From assembly GCA_001632435.1 (NCBI GenBank), contig KV423926.1, positions 41,969-105,968 on the forward strand: a stretch of 64,000 bases of DNA. The letters are read 5' to 3'. This document shows positions 45,864-59,029 of this stretch, in pieces; the first letter of the stretch is position 1, and each line of letters opens with the position of its first letter. Below the pieces are notes generated by a model that saw only the letters and a program-made list of their open reading frames with translations, ran no database searches and had not been told where the DNA came from. This DNA is from Calocera cornea HHB12733 (lineage: Eukaryota > Basidiomycota > Dacrymycetes > Dacrymycetales > Dacrymycetaceae). A program made the translations under genes and the position numbers.

Positions 45864-48695
45864 TTACCACAATATCCACTCGCCGTACATGTTCGGACGC
45901 TCGCCCCTGATATAGCTCTCGAACGTCCTCTTCAGCACCGTTGCCCACGGCAAATCCCGCACGTCGTCCGTAACGAGCTCCTCTTTGTAGGCAGCTGCAT
46001 CGCTCTCCGCCATTGATGGCGTCCCAGCTGCGGTAGGTGGAGGCGTTGCTTTGGCGCCACCAGAGCTGGAAGACTTTCCCTGGCTCGCCTTGGCAACGTT
46101 TTCGGCTTTGAGACGTGCGTTCCGTTCTCCGTCCATAAACTTGGGACCAAGATCGGGCCAATTGCGAGAAGGGTCGAAAGGTATCCACCTACACAAACGA
46201 TAAGTCTGACAGAGCGAGAACGCCTGCAGAGATAACGCACCAGAAGTTGTGGAAGTGATATGAGTATGCGCCTTTGAAGAACCCATCAAAGCCGAGTGCC
46301 TGAGGAGCACCGCTTGACTGTGCGGGGTTGTCAAAGAAGTCCCTGAACCTGTGCAATACGTTAGAGATGACCATCATAGGAGACAATCATATATACTCGG
46401 TGAAGTACGGGAACGGCGGCCTGTCTCGCTGATAGTTTTCCGTATTGAGCCAGGCAGGATCGAACAGCGCATCGGGCAGCCTCAGCAGCAGCCCCTCCAG
46501 ATGCGCCTCCTTCGTGTACCTGCTGACCGTCATCGGGTGGAAGTCGAGTCCGTTCCTGAGCGCAGTGCGGAAGAGGAAGGTTCCGAGCGCAGAGCCTTTG
46601 TTCATCCTCAGAACAGCCGTGTTGTATTTCTCCAGCCTGGACCACCGGTATGCGAAAGCGCCCTTCCAGCCCCACAGCTCCTCCCAGTCACGCAGGAGGA
46701 TGGTATCCGCGTCGAGGTAGGTGCCGCCGAACCGATGGCAGAGGACGAAGCGGGCCATGTCGGACAGCACGACCGAGAGACGATCGTAGCTGCTCACGCT
46801 GTCCGAGCCGACGCGGTTGAACAAGTCGTCATCACCGCTGCCAGTCTTGCGCTCGCCCTCCTCGGACGTCGCCGTCCCATTCACCACAGTTGTGTTCCTC
46901 GCAGCAGGAGCAGCCGCCTTGGGATGGCTGTACTTCACGCCACCAGAGTTGAACAGCGTGTCGACGCTGTTGCGCCACTCGTCCTTGAGCTCGGGGATGC
47001 CGTCTAGCTGTTCAGTAGTGTTCCACAGCTTGAACTTGATGACGTCCTTGAAGCGCGGGTGCAAGAAAGGGCTCGACCACGGATTGGCACGGAGGCTCTC
47101 GTACATATCCTGCTCCGCGGTGGCACCAGGAACAGCAGCGGCGGCGCTGGGATTGATCCAGAGCCAGAACTCGGGGCGGCACACGCCCTGCTTCCGGAAG
47201 TGCTCGGTCGCCTCCTCTGCGGGCATGTCCAGTCCAAGGTTCTGCGTGAACAGGAAGGAGAGCAGGGCGAGATACGGCTTGTCGGTGAACGGCCCTGCCC
47301 AGAACATGTGGTATATTCGGGGATGGTCCGGGTCGCAGGGATCCGGAATTGCGCTAGCGTCGTTCGGGTCGAAAGCGGGGGGACGGCGGACCGTGATCGG
47401 CGGAGGGAGGGCGAGATGCGGCTCGAGCTGGCCGTGTCGAGCGAAGGTGAAGTCAGACTCTGAGCTGCTGCCCACTGCGTCTTGATACGAGAGCGACGCG
47501 TCGAGGTCGACTGCGCCAGTGCCTAGCGATTCCTCCTCTTGCCGCTTCAGCAGCGCCGCCTTCCCTTTCATCGTCTCGCTTCGCATCCGATCGCCATTCG
47601 CGTTTTGGTTCGCGGGGAGCGTTGTGCCGTTGTCCGGGTGTTCCATGTAGATATACCTCCACTCGTCTAGGCGGCCCCGCCGCACACGCTTGTTGTTGTC
47701 TATTCCAGCTCCAAGTCTCAATACTTCTAAGCAGTCCCGGACATACTACACATACGTCAGTTCAGCATCGCAAGTTGTCAGAGAGAAGTCAGTGTACCTT
47801 ATGCGTATTGAAGTCACAATGCTGCATGACAACGTCGAGGTCGGCCACGCTGCCGGGCGGTGGGCGAGGAGGGTATGCGACGTCCGGGATCCGCGCGCTC
47901 ACGTCGGGGTATTCACGAAGGTTTCCGATGCCGGGGTGCGCGTCGGGGGAGAAGGGATGATAGGGTGCTGGGGTGGAAGGCAGGCCCGGGTTCGGGTAGC
48001 GTGGGGGAACGCCAATCTGGTCAGGTACTAAGGTGCGGTGTGTCAGTATCAGTAGCGAGCGGGGCGGGAGGTGTATGCGCACTTTTTCGCCCGCTGGGAT
48101 AGTGCCCGCTGGCAATCTCCCACAACCATATCTTCCGCAGGTCGTCCCTACTGTACACCAAGGTTGGTGGATCTCCATACCACTGCGTCTCGACATTGGA
48201 GATGTCCAGTCGTCTGCTGAGGGCAAAGACGAGCCAGACGATGCCTAGTAAGGCGAGGAGGACCAACGTCGAGGTTCTACGTCGGCGGAGGAAGGGAATG
48301 CGCAGGAGGTTGGCGGAGAAGTTCCATATCCGCGGGGGTATGGGGAGCGTAACGCGGTATCGTCTGCGCGGCGGGGGTGGGGGAGAGGCGGAGAGTTGTA
48401 CGGATCCTCGCGACGACCGTGGGCTTCCTCGGGGCGAGCTGCGCCGTCGAAACGGGTTGGCCAGGAGCGTGGAGAGCGGGAAGGGCGAGGGCACGAAGAC
48501 CGTTGTGGTCCAGCCATTGTTTCTTGCGACAAGGGCCTGCTTCTGCTCGACGAGGTCGACGTAGGAGGGGAGGGGGGATAGGCGTGCCTTTTCGCGGCTG
48601 GTCGAGTTTATGAGCGACGCGCGCCGGTGGTGCTGCGGCACGGACGCGTGGTTTGCCGGGTAGTTTGACGAGGAGGAGGAGAAGAGGGAGGTCAT
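45864..48695 (-). CDS. Type II membrane glycosyltransferase with DXD motif
   Basis: Exons 48695-48083, 48027-47798, 47745-46397, 46348-46241 and 46188-45864 give 874 residues. A basic Ser/Pro-rich cytosolic tail precedes one TM helix (STLVLLALLGIVWLVFALS, about residues 140-160), then a luminal region. IYHMFWAGPFTDKPYLALLS begins the catalytic domain. FGGTYLDADTILLRDWEEL carries the DXD metal/nucleotide-sugar motif of the sugar-binding-region family (Och1/alpha-1,4-Gal-T type). The C-terminal part includes FKGAYSYHFHNFWW. A Golgi role in glycan or glycolipid synthesis is inferred; donor and acceptor are unknown. Luminal segments contain several N-x-T sites. Confidence 0.87.
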
Positions 48696-50166
48696 TGGGT
48701 CATCGACGGGATGCTTGAGCGGGCGCGCGGGGTGCCGTAAGCAGGCTTTTGCAGGCGGGGAGGCAGGTCTACGTGCACGCCGACGGTGTCGGATCCAGTG
48801 TTGGGCGAGGGCAAGGGTAGGTGTGCGGGCGACGTACGGGCAGGACAGGACGGGAGGAGCAAATCAGCGGCGGGAGTGAGACATTAGCGGGTCGGGAGGG
48901 GAAGGGTGGGCGATGCTGGTGCGGTGGAGTCGACGTCGACCGGGGTGAATGAGCGCTGTGTGCGGTCCAGCGAGCAGGGGCAGAAGGACGACGAGGAGCG
49001 ACTGAATTGCGCAAAAGCGGTTCGTGTGCGTTGTGGGTTGTGTGGGTGCTCGTGGGTTTGGGCGCACGCACCGGCGGCCCAGTCCTGCCCCGGCCACGCT
49101 GCGGGTCGAGCCTCCCATCGGAAGCTATTATGACCACACCCACCCGGATCAATTCCCCGGAAAGTCGATGGAAACTTGTCCCCCCCTGCTGCGGGCGGCT
49201 TTCACCAGGCAGGCAACGGCCGCCAGTGCCGGCCGGAGCGCCAGACCCCAGCTTTGCCCGGTCTGGACCGAAAATACGAAACGATAAGATAGTGATTAGC
49301 GGAGTTGGGCCCCACGACCTCGTTTCAAAACCTTCGATGCAGTGCTTTCGCCGCTGTGGCCACGCTACGTACTGTAGCAATCATCCAATGTCTATCCTTC
49401 CAGCTCACACGTTCAGCGACACGCGTCCAGCACCAGAAGGAGCCATCTCTGGCAACACGAAAGTGTTATTTTGAGCACTTTATGCGCCCAGCTGACACCA
49501 GCTGCGCTCAGGATACGCTCGGAATCTCTTGGAATCTCCTGAAATCTTCAACCCTTGGAAATGCTGACCTGCTCACCCCTACACTCGCCAAGCAGCCCCG
49601 TCCCACCGCCGTGCATCATGCCAAAAGCGCACCTTCTGTTCTTCCTCAACACGCCCCGCCGCGTGACTCCGAAGCACGAAGCCCGCCTGACGTCAGTCTC
49701 TCCGTCTTCTTCATTTCTGCCTCTACAGATGCGGAGAGAACCCCGCTTTTCATCCCCTACTCCGCGTACAGTAAGTGCTGTACGGCAAAGTGGGGACCGG
49801 CCAGCTTCCCGCTCGCGCCATTAGCGCTGTTCATGTCTCCCTAGCAACACGGCACAGAGCGGCGGCGTCATTCGCAATCCCAGCAACACCGCACAGCGCA
49901 CAGCACGCCGGCAGCCCCCACAAGTACAGCACGAAGCAGATGGATTAAATTTCGTTCCTTTCACGGACCCGAAGGTCCTCTAAGAGCAGCAGTAGCAGCA
50001 GTAGCAGCAAGCTATATAGAGACATGGCACAATTCTTTTTTCAGACAAAATCATGAGGTTTTTCCGGACCAGACTGGAGCGCGCGCTGCCTCGAGCAGGC
50101 GCAGCAGCACCAGCCTTCTCGTCGCCCCGCAGCGGACGCAGGATGCAGGATACCGGTACGGGACGC
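48696..50166. other. Intergenic between glycosyltransferase and pyruvate kinase
   Basis: About 1.5 kb; promoter of the glycosyltransferase and 3' region of pyruvate kinase (both minus strand). A trinucleotide-like GCAGTA tract is present at 49986-50006. Overlapping frames (such as 49305-49844 plus) show no domain. Confidence 0.4.
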
Positions 50167-52252
50167 TCAGTTCGCACCGCTCAGCGGCTGCATCTCGAGG
50201 TCCGCCGGGTCGGTAGGCACGAGGAGGATGCGGAGTGTGTTCGTGTGGCCGAGGCCGCCCTTCCATCCCTGCACGGCGATGATCGGCCTGCCTTTCTCGA
50301 TGATCTTGAGATCGAGGGCGCTCTTGAGGCCGTAGCGGATGCGGTTGTCGACGTCTGTCTGCCACTGGGAGGCCTCGATGCCGCGCGGGGCCGGGTACCA
50401 GAACGGGTAGCAGGCGCGGTGCAGGTGGATCTGGCGCGCCGTCTGCTCGTTGCGCGTCACGGTGATGATCGGCACGTGCGGGCGGTACTTGGCGATCAGC
50501 CGCGCAGTGTTGCCGCTCGTGGAGAGGACGAGGATCGCGGCGGCGTTCTGCTCGAGCGCGGCGGACACGGCAGCGATCGCGACCGTCTCGACGGTGTCGG
50601 TCGGGCGCGGGGCGAGCGCGCGGAGCTCATCGAACAGGGGTGGGTAGCAGATGGCGCGCTCGGCCAGGTAGCAGATGTCCGCCATCATCGTCACGGCCTC
50701 GATGGGGTAGTTGCCCTTGGCCGTCTCGCCGGACAGCATGACGCAGTCGGAACCGTCGAGGACGGCGTTGGCCACGTCGCTGACCTCGGCACGGGTCGGG
50801 CGGGGGTTGTATGTCATGGACTAATGGACGTCAGCATACCATTATACAGGCTGCACAAGGCAGTCGCACCTCGAGCATCTGGGTGGCGACAATAACAGGC
50901 TTGCCAGCACGGTTGCACTTGGCGATCATCATCTTCTGGGCCAAGAACACCTGCGCAGCAGGGATCTCGATACCCAGATCACCACGAGCGACCATGACAC
51001 CATCAGTGGCGGCAAGGATCTCGTCGAAGTTCTCCACGCCCTGCTCGTTCTCGATCTTGACGATGATCTTGATGTTCGCGCCGTCCGGGCCGAGCGTCTC
51101 GCGGATGTCAATGACGTCCTGGGCACGGCGGATGAAGGAGGCGAAGATCATGTCAACGCCGTTCTTGACACCAAACTGCAGGTCCTTCTTGTCCTTGGTG
51201 GACAGGGCCGGGAGGTCGACAGGCGTCTTGGGCAGGTTGACACCCTTGCGCGAGGAGAGCGTGCCGTTGTTCAGCGACTTGACCGTCACGGAGGTGCCCT
51301 CAATCTTGACGACTTGGAGGGAGAGGATACCTGCGGGCGATCAGCACCATCTCTTCTTCACGGGATAGAAGCTCCATACCATCATCGACGTAGATAAGCT
51401 TGCCCGGCGCAGTCACCTTGGGCAGATTGGTCTATCGCAGCATCCATATCAGCACATCTCCCCCTTCGCGACACCCGAGTGACTCACGTAGTCGACATAC
51501 ATGAACTTGTCGTCGCACGCCTCAGCGTACTTCGGGTCAACGGTGACGATGAACTGGTGCCCAGCAGCGATCTTGATCTAGAGACGCTACCGCTATCAGC
51601 ATGCATATCCCTTGGCAGGAGTGAGCCGGAAGAGGGGCGTACATCCTGGTCGCCCTTCATCAGACCGGTGCGGATCTCGGGGCCTTTCTGCGGGCGCGTA
51701 GGCATCAGTACTTCGGTGAGGCACGCGGACGGAGGGTACGCACGGTATCGAGGGCAATGGCCAGCGGGCGGCCGCCGACGGCTGGAAGAAGCGTGTCAGT
51801 ATCGTCCGCACAGAACGGAGCCGGGGGAGCGTACTCTTGGTGACAGTGCGGGTGTTGTCGATGACGCTCTGGTGGTACTCGTACGAGCCGTGGGAGAAAT
51901 TCATGCGGACTGGGTCAAGAGTCAGCGTGAACGCTAGATAGGATGCTGCGGTGGAGCGCACCGATGTTCATGCCCGCCTGCTTCAGCGCGGTGAGCCTCT
52001 CGACGGTATTGGTCTTGGGGCCTATATATGGGTCAGACGGTGCTCTCCACTCAGCTCAGCTCGCCGCACCGATAGTGGCTATGATAGCCGTCTACATATT
52101 ATTATTTCTTAGAAGTTATACAAACCAACATAGACGCCGCTGCTGACCTTCCTCGCGAACTTTGTGGCCTCGGTGATCTCGGGGATGTGGGCGGTGGAGA
52201 GGCCGGAGAGCCATTCCATGCGGGAGGTGATAGGGCCGCCTGTGAGGGTCAT
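50167..52252 (-). CDS. PYK1: Pyruvate kinase
   Basis: Nine exons: 52252-52126, 52021-51962, 51909-51835, 51781-51744, 51687-51643, 51577-51488, 51431-51380, 51330-50870 and 50820-50167, giving 533 residues. [82 protein letters not shown] and [12 protein letters not shown] are canonical catalytic and K+/Mg2+-binding segments. The C-terminal regulatory domain ([30 protein letters not shown]) is complete. It converts phosphoenolpyruvate and ADP to pyruvate and ATP. The 5' half is split into small exons of 38-127 nt, the 3' half into two long ones. The first intron (104 nt) has an unusual GTTTGT donor. Confidence 0.96.
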
Positions 52253-54045
52253 TTTGTGCTGGAGTACGGAGGGGTGGTTGGGTGAGTACGAGTGGGTGAT
52301 GGTCCGAGAGAGAGAGAGGGTAGGGACTCAGAGCAGGCTGGCTATATGCGCCGTGCGTTGATCGGGGCGTGGAACGCACTGGGGCGGAGGGGGTGCGGTA
52401 GGCTCGGCCTGATTGCCTCGTTTACTTTTAGGTGCCGCGTTTTGCGGTTCACACACCCAACCCAAACCCAAACCGTCTCTGTTCTTCTCGCCCAGCAAGT
52501 GGGTGTATAGGGTGGTTGCTGCTAGCCTCCAGGTGGCGCGCAATTGATGGCGAGCAACGTGCCACTCGCGTCACTCACCGAACGCCGAGTCTGCGACCGG
52601 AGGTGGACACGGCACCCGCCTCCACCTCCTCTCTTCTGATAAACGCGCTGCCCAGCAAGCTACGACGCGTACCGGTTCCTGTCTGGCTCAACATTCACCT
52701 CAGTCTGTACCATTATTACACCACACATCGGTGTTAGCGTCTACCTCTGTGCCTGAATGATATACACACCCACCCCTAAAACTTTCGCTTGTCCCCCACC
52801 AGGACACCGCGGGCGCGGATCCTCGGCTTATCTTCGGCTTCTTTTCAACCGCTCTCTCGGACGTCCGGTACCGCGTTCAGTTGTTCGGGCAGCCTTGCTA
52901 CAGTAATCGGCCTTCTCGGCTGCTCACTCCCGCAAGACATATCCAAGCCGGACTGCAGCATCGCGGAAGGACGCTTGCTGGGCGATCATCCCCTTTGTCG
53001 GTCGGCGTTACCTCCTCGGCGACTGGGCCCAGGGCTCGCGCTGCTGTGCTTGAGAAGCAACTCGGGACTGGGCGATTCCGTCGTCGCTCCCTCGGGTCCG
53101 TTGGATGTACAGCTTCACAGTTGCTTGGTTCATCAACATTCGGCGGTATTCCTCTCGGCCTACATCAAGACCTGCGGCTACATGGTCACGTAGAAATGCG
53201 TTTCTGTGCAAGTCGCCTCCGGCAAGGGCATATCGATAAGAGCACCCGTCTCGGGAATGTCCGATCCTGTGTGAAAGGTTTGTGCGGTGCGCAGGATTAC
53301 TCCTTCGGCTTTATACAACGCGCAGCTATCTATCCGGAAACAAGAGACAGACTTGTTGACGCCGACGTACGGAGCGTTCTTTACAACCAGTGCGTCCTTT
53401 CATCGTTACACTTCCGCAGCCGCTCACCACATCCACCCTCAAGCACTCATCATATCTTTCGAGCTCTTCAACACTGTACTATGTCCTTGGCGGAAATAAA
53501 GACTGTTATCTGTCGACCATGCCGCGTCCGCCGGGACCTCGACCGCCTCATTTGCGATTCAGCCGCTCTGTAGCTGACATATGAGAGGTGGTCGCAGCGC
53601 ACGTTCGAGGCGAACAGGATGTCCCTCGGGATTGGCCTTCATCTCTCCTCGTCAATCAACCGCGCCTCACCGTTCTGGGGCAGGTATCCCTTTGGTCACT
53701 CAAGAACACTTGCGCCTACGTGGGCAACCGGAAGTCAGCTTCGTAGATGCCATGTCCCGCCTTCACGAAACCACCCGAGCAGTCCACGTCGCTCTGGTGG
53801 CCAGACGTACAGCCCACGCCATATCGCACCAATGGCAAGCCTGCGGGCTGACGGCTCGCCGAGTCAACACTCTTATCGTCGGAAAACGATCCAAGCCCTG
53901 TGCCCACACATGCCTGCTGGGCAGTGACCGGGGAAAGTGCGCCTTATCGCACAGGCATGGGCGTACGATTGGGAGTGGGCGGGAGTGTGACGAGCAAGCA
54001 GCGCGATAAGTTGTACTCACACTCCCGAGGAAGGGCGATAACACG
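52253..54045. other. Intergenic, pyruvate kinase promoter to dynamin array
   Basis: About 1.8 kb between divergent genes. Frames such as 52881-53573 and 53581-54009 (plus) have no domain character or splice logic. No repeat is recognised. Confidence 0.4.
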
Positions 54046-54053
54046 TATATAAA
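54046..54053 (+). promoter_or_regulatory. TATA box of dynamin-like copy 1
   Basis: TATATAAA, 113 nt before the ATG at 54159. The equivalent box of copy 2 is 114 nt before its ATG. Confidence 0.65.
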
Positions 54054-54158
54054 CCGGGCTCTGGCAGCGGTCAGTCTCAGCAACAAACCAGAGCTCAACC
54101 AAAGTCGACCAACCAACACCTACTCATCCAACCCACCTCAATAGCACCAACTTCGACT

Positions 54159-56893
54159 ATGGGAGAAAATGCCACCGAACGCTCCAGCGACATATCTCGC
54201 GGGCTGTACACCCTGCAGGCACGCCAGCTGCTCGACGTCATCGACCGTATTCGCGATGTCAAGGGCGAGCTCACCGAGCTGGAGCTGCCTAGGATCGCCG
54301 TCATTGGGGTGAGTAGAATCGTGTCCGTAACCTCTGACACACCTGACACGGCTTATAGAAGCAGTCTGCGGGAAAGAGCTCCCTCATCGAAGCGGTTGCC
54401 AGGGTGCGTCTCAGTCCACCGTGATACAGTAGAAGTACTATGGGGATGTACCTCACCCTTAGGACAGTACAACGTCCCTCGTGGCGCCGGAACCTGTACA
54501 CGCTGCCCGACTGAAATGAGGCTCCGCTGCACCGACCAGCCCTGGAAGTGCTCCATCTCCCTCAGGCTGGACTACGACGAACACGGCAACAAATCCCAGG
54601 ACAAGATCGAGCCCGTCCCCTTTGGGGAATCATTCGACGATCCCGCGCTCGTTGAGGTCATGCTGCGCCGTGCGCAGCTTGCGGTGCTCGACCCGGACAA
54701 TCATCCGGGCTTGTACCTCCATGTCGATCCCGACATGTGCATCATTCCGGATGCTCAGCTCAAGTTCTCCAAGAATGTCATCTGCATCGAAATCTCTGGA
54801 CCCGGACTCGCCGATCTGACCTTGGTCGACTTGCCGGTAAGGGTTATGCACGATGTCATTGATGACTGTACTGTAGCTTATCATGGCACTTTGCAGGGCA
54901 TGATTCAGAACGACGCCTCCAAAGGAAACTTAGACGACCTCATCGTGTCCATGGTGCGGGAGTACATCAGCAACAAGTCCACCCTGATTCTTGTTGCCGT
55001 CACAATGAATGGTAAGGCTAAGATTGCGCGACGAAACGATCTCATTGAACCCCCTTCAGATGACCCTGAGAATCAAGCAGCGCTGAAGGAAGCAAGAGAT
55101 GCTGATCCAGATGGCACCCGCACAATCGGTGAGGGCTTTCTGCACCATCCCCACCACCAAACTGAGCAGGATTGTAGGTGTGCTCACAAAGCCCGACACC
55201 GTGCAGGATGGGGAAGAGCATTTGTGGGTCCCTCTGCTCCAGAATGAAGGACCGCATGCTCTGGAACTCGGCTATTTCGTTGTCAAACAACGCTCGATTA
55301 GGCAGCTGGAAAATCGGACCACATTCGATGCCGCACGACAGAGTGAGGCGGACTTCTTCCGCACCAAAGAGCCGTGGAATGCTCTCTCCGAAGATCTCCA
55401 GGAACGGCTGGGCACTCCGAATCTGACGGCGAGGCTCAGTACGCTGCTGATCGATCTCATCCGTGCATTGTAAGCAGTCGCATCTCCTGATGTGGTCTCT
55501 AAATCTCATCTGCGTGCTGTTCCAGACTTCCCGGATTAATCGATAAGATACACTCTTCGCTGGAGAGTGTGTATGACGATCTCTCCCTCATGGAGCCGGA
55601 GCTTTCTGATAATCCAGTGGGAGAAATGATCAGGCTCGTGGAGAAGTTTTCCAGCAGCGTGCGTGGCAGTCTTATGGGTTCTCCTGGCTCCAAGGCGTTT
55701 GTACGTATGAACAAGAAACTATTCGGGGACTTCAAGCTGGCTGTCCGCCGCACCGCACCACTCTTCCTTCCTTACACTACGGGGGAGGCGAAATTGAATG
55801 TGGGACCTACCGTCTATACGGAACCAACATGCGTTGCGGAAGATTTCGCCGAGTTTGACAAGCTCAAGCCCATGAACCTCGACGAGGTACGAGATATCAT
55901 CGAACAGTACGTGGTTGTCGTGGTGTTGTTTCCTTATTGAACACCATCTTTCAGGGAGATGTCTGTTGAACTCCCGTTCAATGTTCCGTTCGAGTCCAAG
56001 GCGAGCTTGATGCTCGTCCCGGTTCAGACATGGGGACCTCTCATAAAAGATTGCTTCGAGAAAGTATATCCCGGTGCTCTCGCAGTTGCACATACCGCAA
56101 CTATAGCAGTCTTTGGCCGCTTCGATCAAGGTCCCCTTCTTTCTAAAGTGCAGTGAGTATTACCATCTGCTTTGTCTTTTCAAGATAATTCACCAGGCCC
56201 ACAGGACGATAATTTCGAGGGAGGTGACCGCACGAGTGCGAGAAACTCGTGCAGCGTTGGAAGAACTGCTGCAGATGGAATCAAGTCCTATGACGCATAA
56301 CACGACTTACTTCACATCGGTTCGCGGTGACTTGCTCACGCATTATCATCACACCAGACGTATGCGACTCAAGGAGGACGTCCGTCATCGAATCAACCGG
56401 GACCTGGAGGCCACGCCTGTCTACAGTAAACCCGCCGTCAAGTCTGAGCACCACTCTCAGCTCATTGGCCAAGTCCTTGGTGTGCTTGCCCAGCTGGGTT
56501 GGGAGGACGTCAGAGAGTCTGATCTCGCAAAGCTCCATCGGGAGGATGACTGGGAGGAAGAGATCATCGTCATGGCAGAGACACGGGCGTACTTCCAGGT
56601 TGCTTACAAGGCAAGGGTATCATCGCAAGCAGGGAACCGGTACTGATTAGGGACCACAGCGAGTCATTGATGCTGTTCCCCAGATTGTCAATCACGTGTT
56701 CATTCGCTCCCTTGCTGAAGGAATTCAGCAGGCCCTCATAACGGGTCTCGGTATCGACAGTCGTGAAGCCTACAACCGTTGCAGTGCTCACCTGGCCGAA
56801 AATCCTGCTGTCACGAGGAAGCGCAAGATGCTGTGTGACAGGAGGGATCGCCTGGAGAAGGCGAAAGAGGCCCTCAGCATCATTGGGTACTAA
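54159..56893 (+). CDS. Dynamin-like GTPase, tandem copy 1
   Basis: Ten exons: 54159-54308, 54359-54403, 54468-54836, 54897-55011, 55060-55128, 55178-55469, 55526-55906, 55955-56152, 56205-56610 and 56660-56893, giving 752 residues. G1 is KQSAGKSSLIE (the usual first Gly comes from the previous exon), switch I GTCTRCPTE, G3 DLPG and G4 LTKPD. A helical stalk follows, and a GED-like C-terminal region (RRDRLEKAKEALSII). No PH domain or proline-rich tail is visible, so it is closer to Mx/Vps1-type dynamin-related proteins than to classical dynamin. Role in membrane remodelling is inferred only. The last intron uses a GC donor (AAG/GCAAGG). Confidence 0.9.
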
Positions 56894-58915
56894 CCGGATC
56901 GCCTTTCCACTGTGACTTGAAACCCTTCCCATACATATTGCCCAGCGGCATGTCAATAGAGCCATATTGTAGCGCAGCCATGCCTTTTGCGCAATGAAGT
57001 GATTGATTTTATAATCGACTCGTCTTCGCAGTCGTCCACCCTATATTTACATCGTCACACAGGACAGGGACCAGCATCGCGTCGGGTCCAGAATCAGCGG
57101 CTTCCCGTTGCGCAGAGCGCGCTTCAAAGCTTGACCTAGCACGCTCTCCATTGTTCCCCACCTCATTGAATCTAGACATGAAGCTCGACACGACAGAACG
57201 ACCATTTGTAATGAACCATGAGTCTCGTGTACTTACCGCGGTATGCATGCCTGTTGTCGATGTAAGACAATCTGATCTCACCAGCACATAAGCAGATATG
57301 GGTTCCTGGACCACGAGGTTGCGCCAACGCCTGTAATTGCCCAACTTTCTCGTCTATGCACTAGCCAATAAGTGCATCGGCAGCCTATCGACACAGGCAC
57401 TGGTCGCGACGGCTCAAGCGCGCGTCTGAACTTGCACGGTGGGGGGTCCGTTGGGGCTGACGACGTCTCAGATTATGCACACGTATCGTTGATCGGACTA
57501 TCCTTCCGTGCGATCATCGAGTGAGGCAGGGATAATGAGTGGTGCGGGTAACCAGATGGGCGTTGAGAAGGAATCAGGTGCGCACTTTCGTGCTGAAGAC
57601 GATTTCATCATACTGATCTCCCGACCGGCACCTCGAGACATGCAGTATAACAGCACCCCCTTCTCGCACCACATCCCAGTATTCGAACAGTACCAAGATA
57701 CCTGCCAATCGCGTGCATCTGAAGGACCACCTGCTAAATCATTAGCAAACACCGAGCCCCACTTTGCCTCACTCTGTCTACTGCACGGGATGCTCGGCTG
57801 TTGGGTGTTCTCGATCCCACGCCGGGCGTCAAAGGCACGATCATCGATCCGAAGCTACTGGGAGCTGATCTCATTGCACTATTGTGGTTGCTCACACTCT
57901 CTCCAGACCCTTGTGACGCAGGCTGCAGTTTGCTGAAAAGAGCGCTGCCATTGAGACGATAGCAAGAATGAGTGAGCGTCACTATGGCATGCTCATCGAT
58001 CCTAACGCCCTACGCAGACCAACGTCCCTCGTCTGCATTCGCCATCCCACCGAGAGAAGAGTCCACAGGGACGCATCTTCATCCCGATTTGCTGGGAAAT
58101 CTGCTCCTGCTACTGCTCTTGCTGTTTTCTTTTCTTTTCGTCATGATGGTTCTCAGCCTGTTCGGTTGCTCGATCACCTCGAGCTCCTGCACGGGCAGAG
58201 AATCGTTTTACTTCAACGTGCGGACGCTGCATGTGGATCTGGAGTAGTGGAACGACCTTGACTGAAAACGCATTTGTCGATGTCGTTTCTGGCATTCGAG
58301 TGCGAGGCTGTTCCCATCCAGCATCATGCGGGAAATGTGTTACCAGGCCGACAACAGCGCTGACATCCTGGCGATCTTGGACAACGCCATCTCCAGCAAC
58401 CTTGTTTCCCATAAATGTACGCTCGTAGCGTTGTTATTACAGCATTGTTCTTCTCTGCATTGGACGTCGACAGAATGTGGAGCGGACGACTTGGATTTTC
58501 GGGATCTACGCATTCTCTAGTTATGCGCTTGACTGGCTGACCCGAGTCCTGGAGGAGCGCAACAGCGTTCCTGCACCGAGGCGACGTGACTTGCGCCGTT
58601 CCCATCGCTCTCGCCTTGCTGACGTACAGTCATGCGACTGTCTCTCGCGTTCGCCCCCAGGCGATCTCTATATACTCAAGATAAGAGTTGTGTTCGTCAA
58701 GCCCAAGACGCAGCCTAACAACCGTCTTCGCGATCCACAGCAAACGGCCCGAAGCGAGCTATGGAACCAAATCAGCCTAGTGCCGCTTCTCTGCTCGCCA
58801 CGAACCTCATTCTTGCCGCTTTTGCTTGCCGCATTGCCTTTCATGGGAAGCTCGCAACGGATGGCGGGAGGCAGCGCATTTCGGTCACTTTCTGGCCACT
58901 CTCTGGCTGTTTGCG
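56894..58915. other. Spacer between dynamin-like copies 1 and 2
   Basis: About 2 kb. A + frame at 57972-58247 encodes a hydrophobic Leu-rich stretch (LLGNLLLLLLLLFSFLFVMM), possibly a TM peptide, but no gene model is supported. No dynamin fragments were recognised. Confidence 0.4.
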
Positions 58916-58922
58916 TATATAA
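58916..58922 (+). promoter_or_regulatory. TATA box of dynamin-like copy 2
   Basis: TATATAA, 114 nt upstream of the ATG at 59030, closely matching copy 1 in sequence and spacing. Confidence 0.65.
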
Positions 58923-59029
58923 GGACCTCGATTACGCCCCCCAGACGCTCCAAGCAACCTCTCTTGACTTTTCCTCCTTCCACTCTACAACTTCTCATTT
59001 GCTACCCTCCTCCGCTCAATTCATCCGTC

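Noticed and set aside
50053..50895. 280-codon + frame
   Set aside because: Shadow of the last pyruvate kinase exon.
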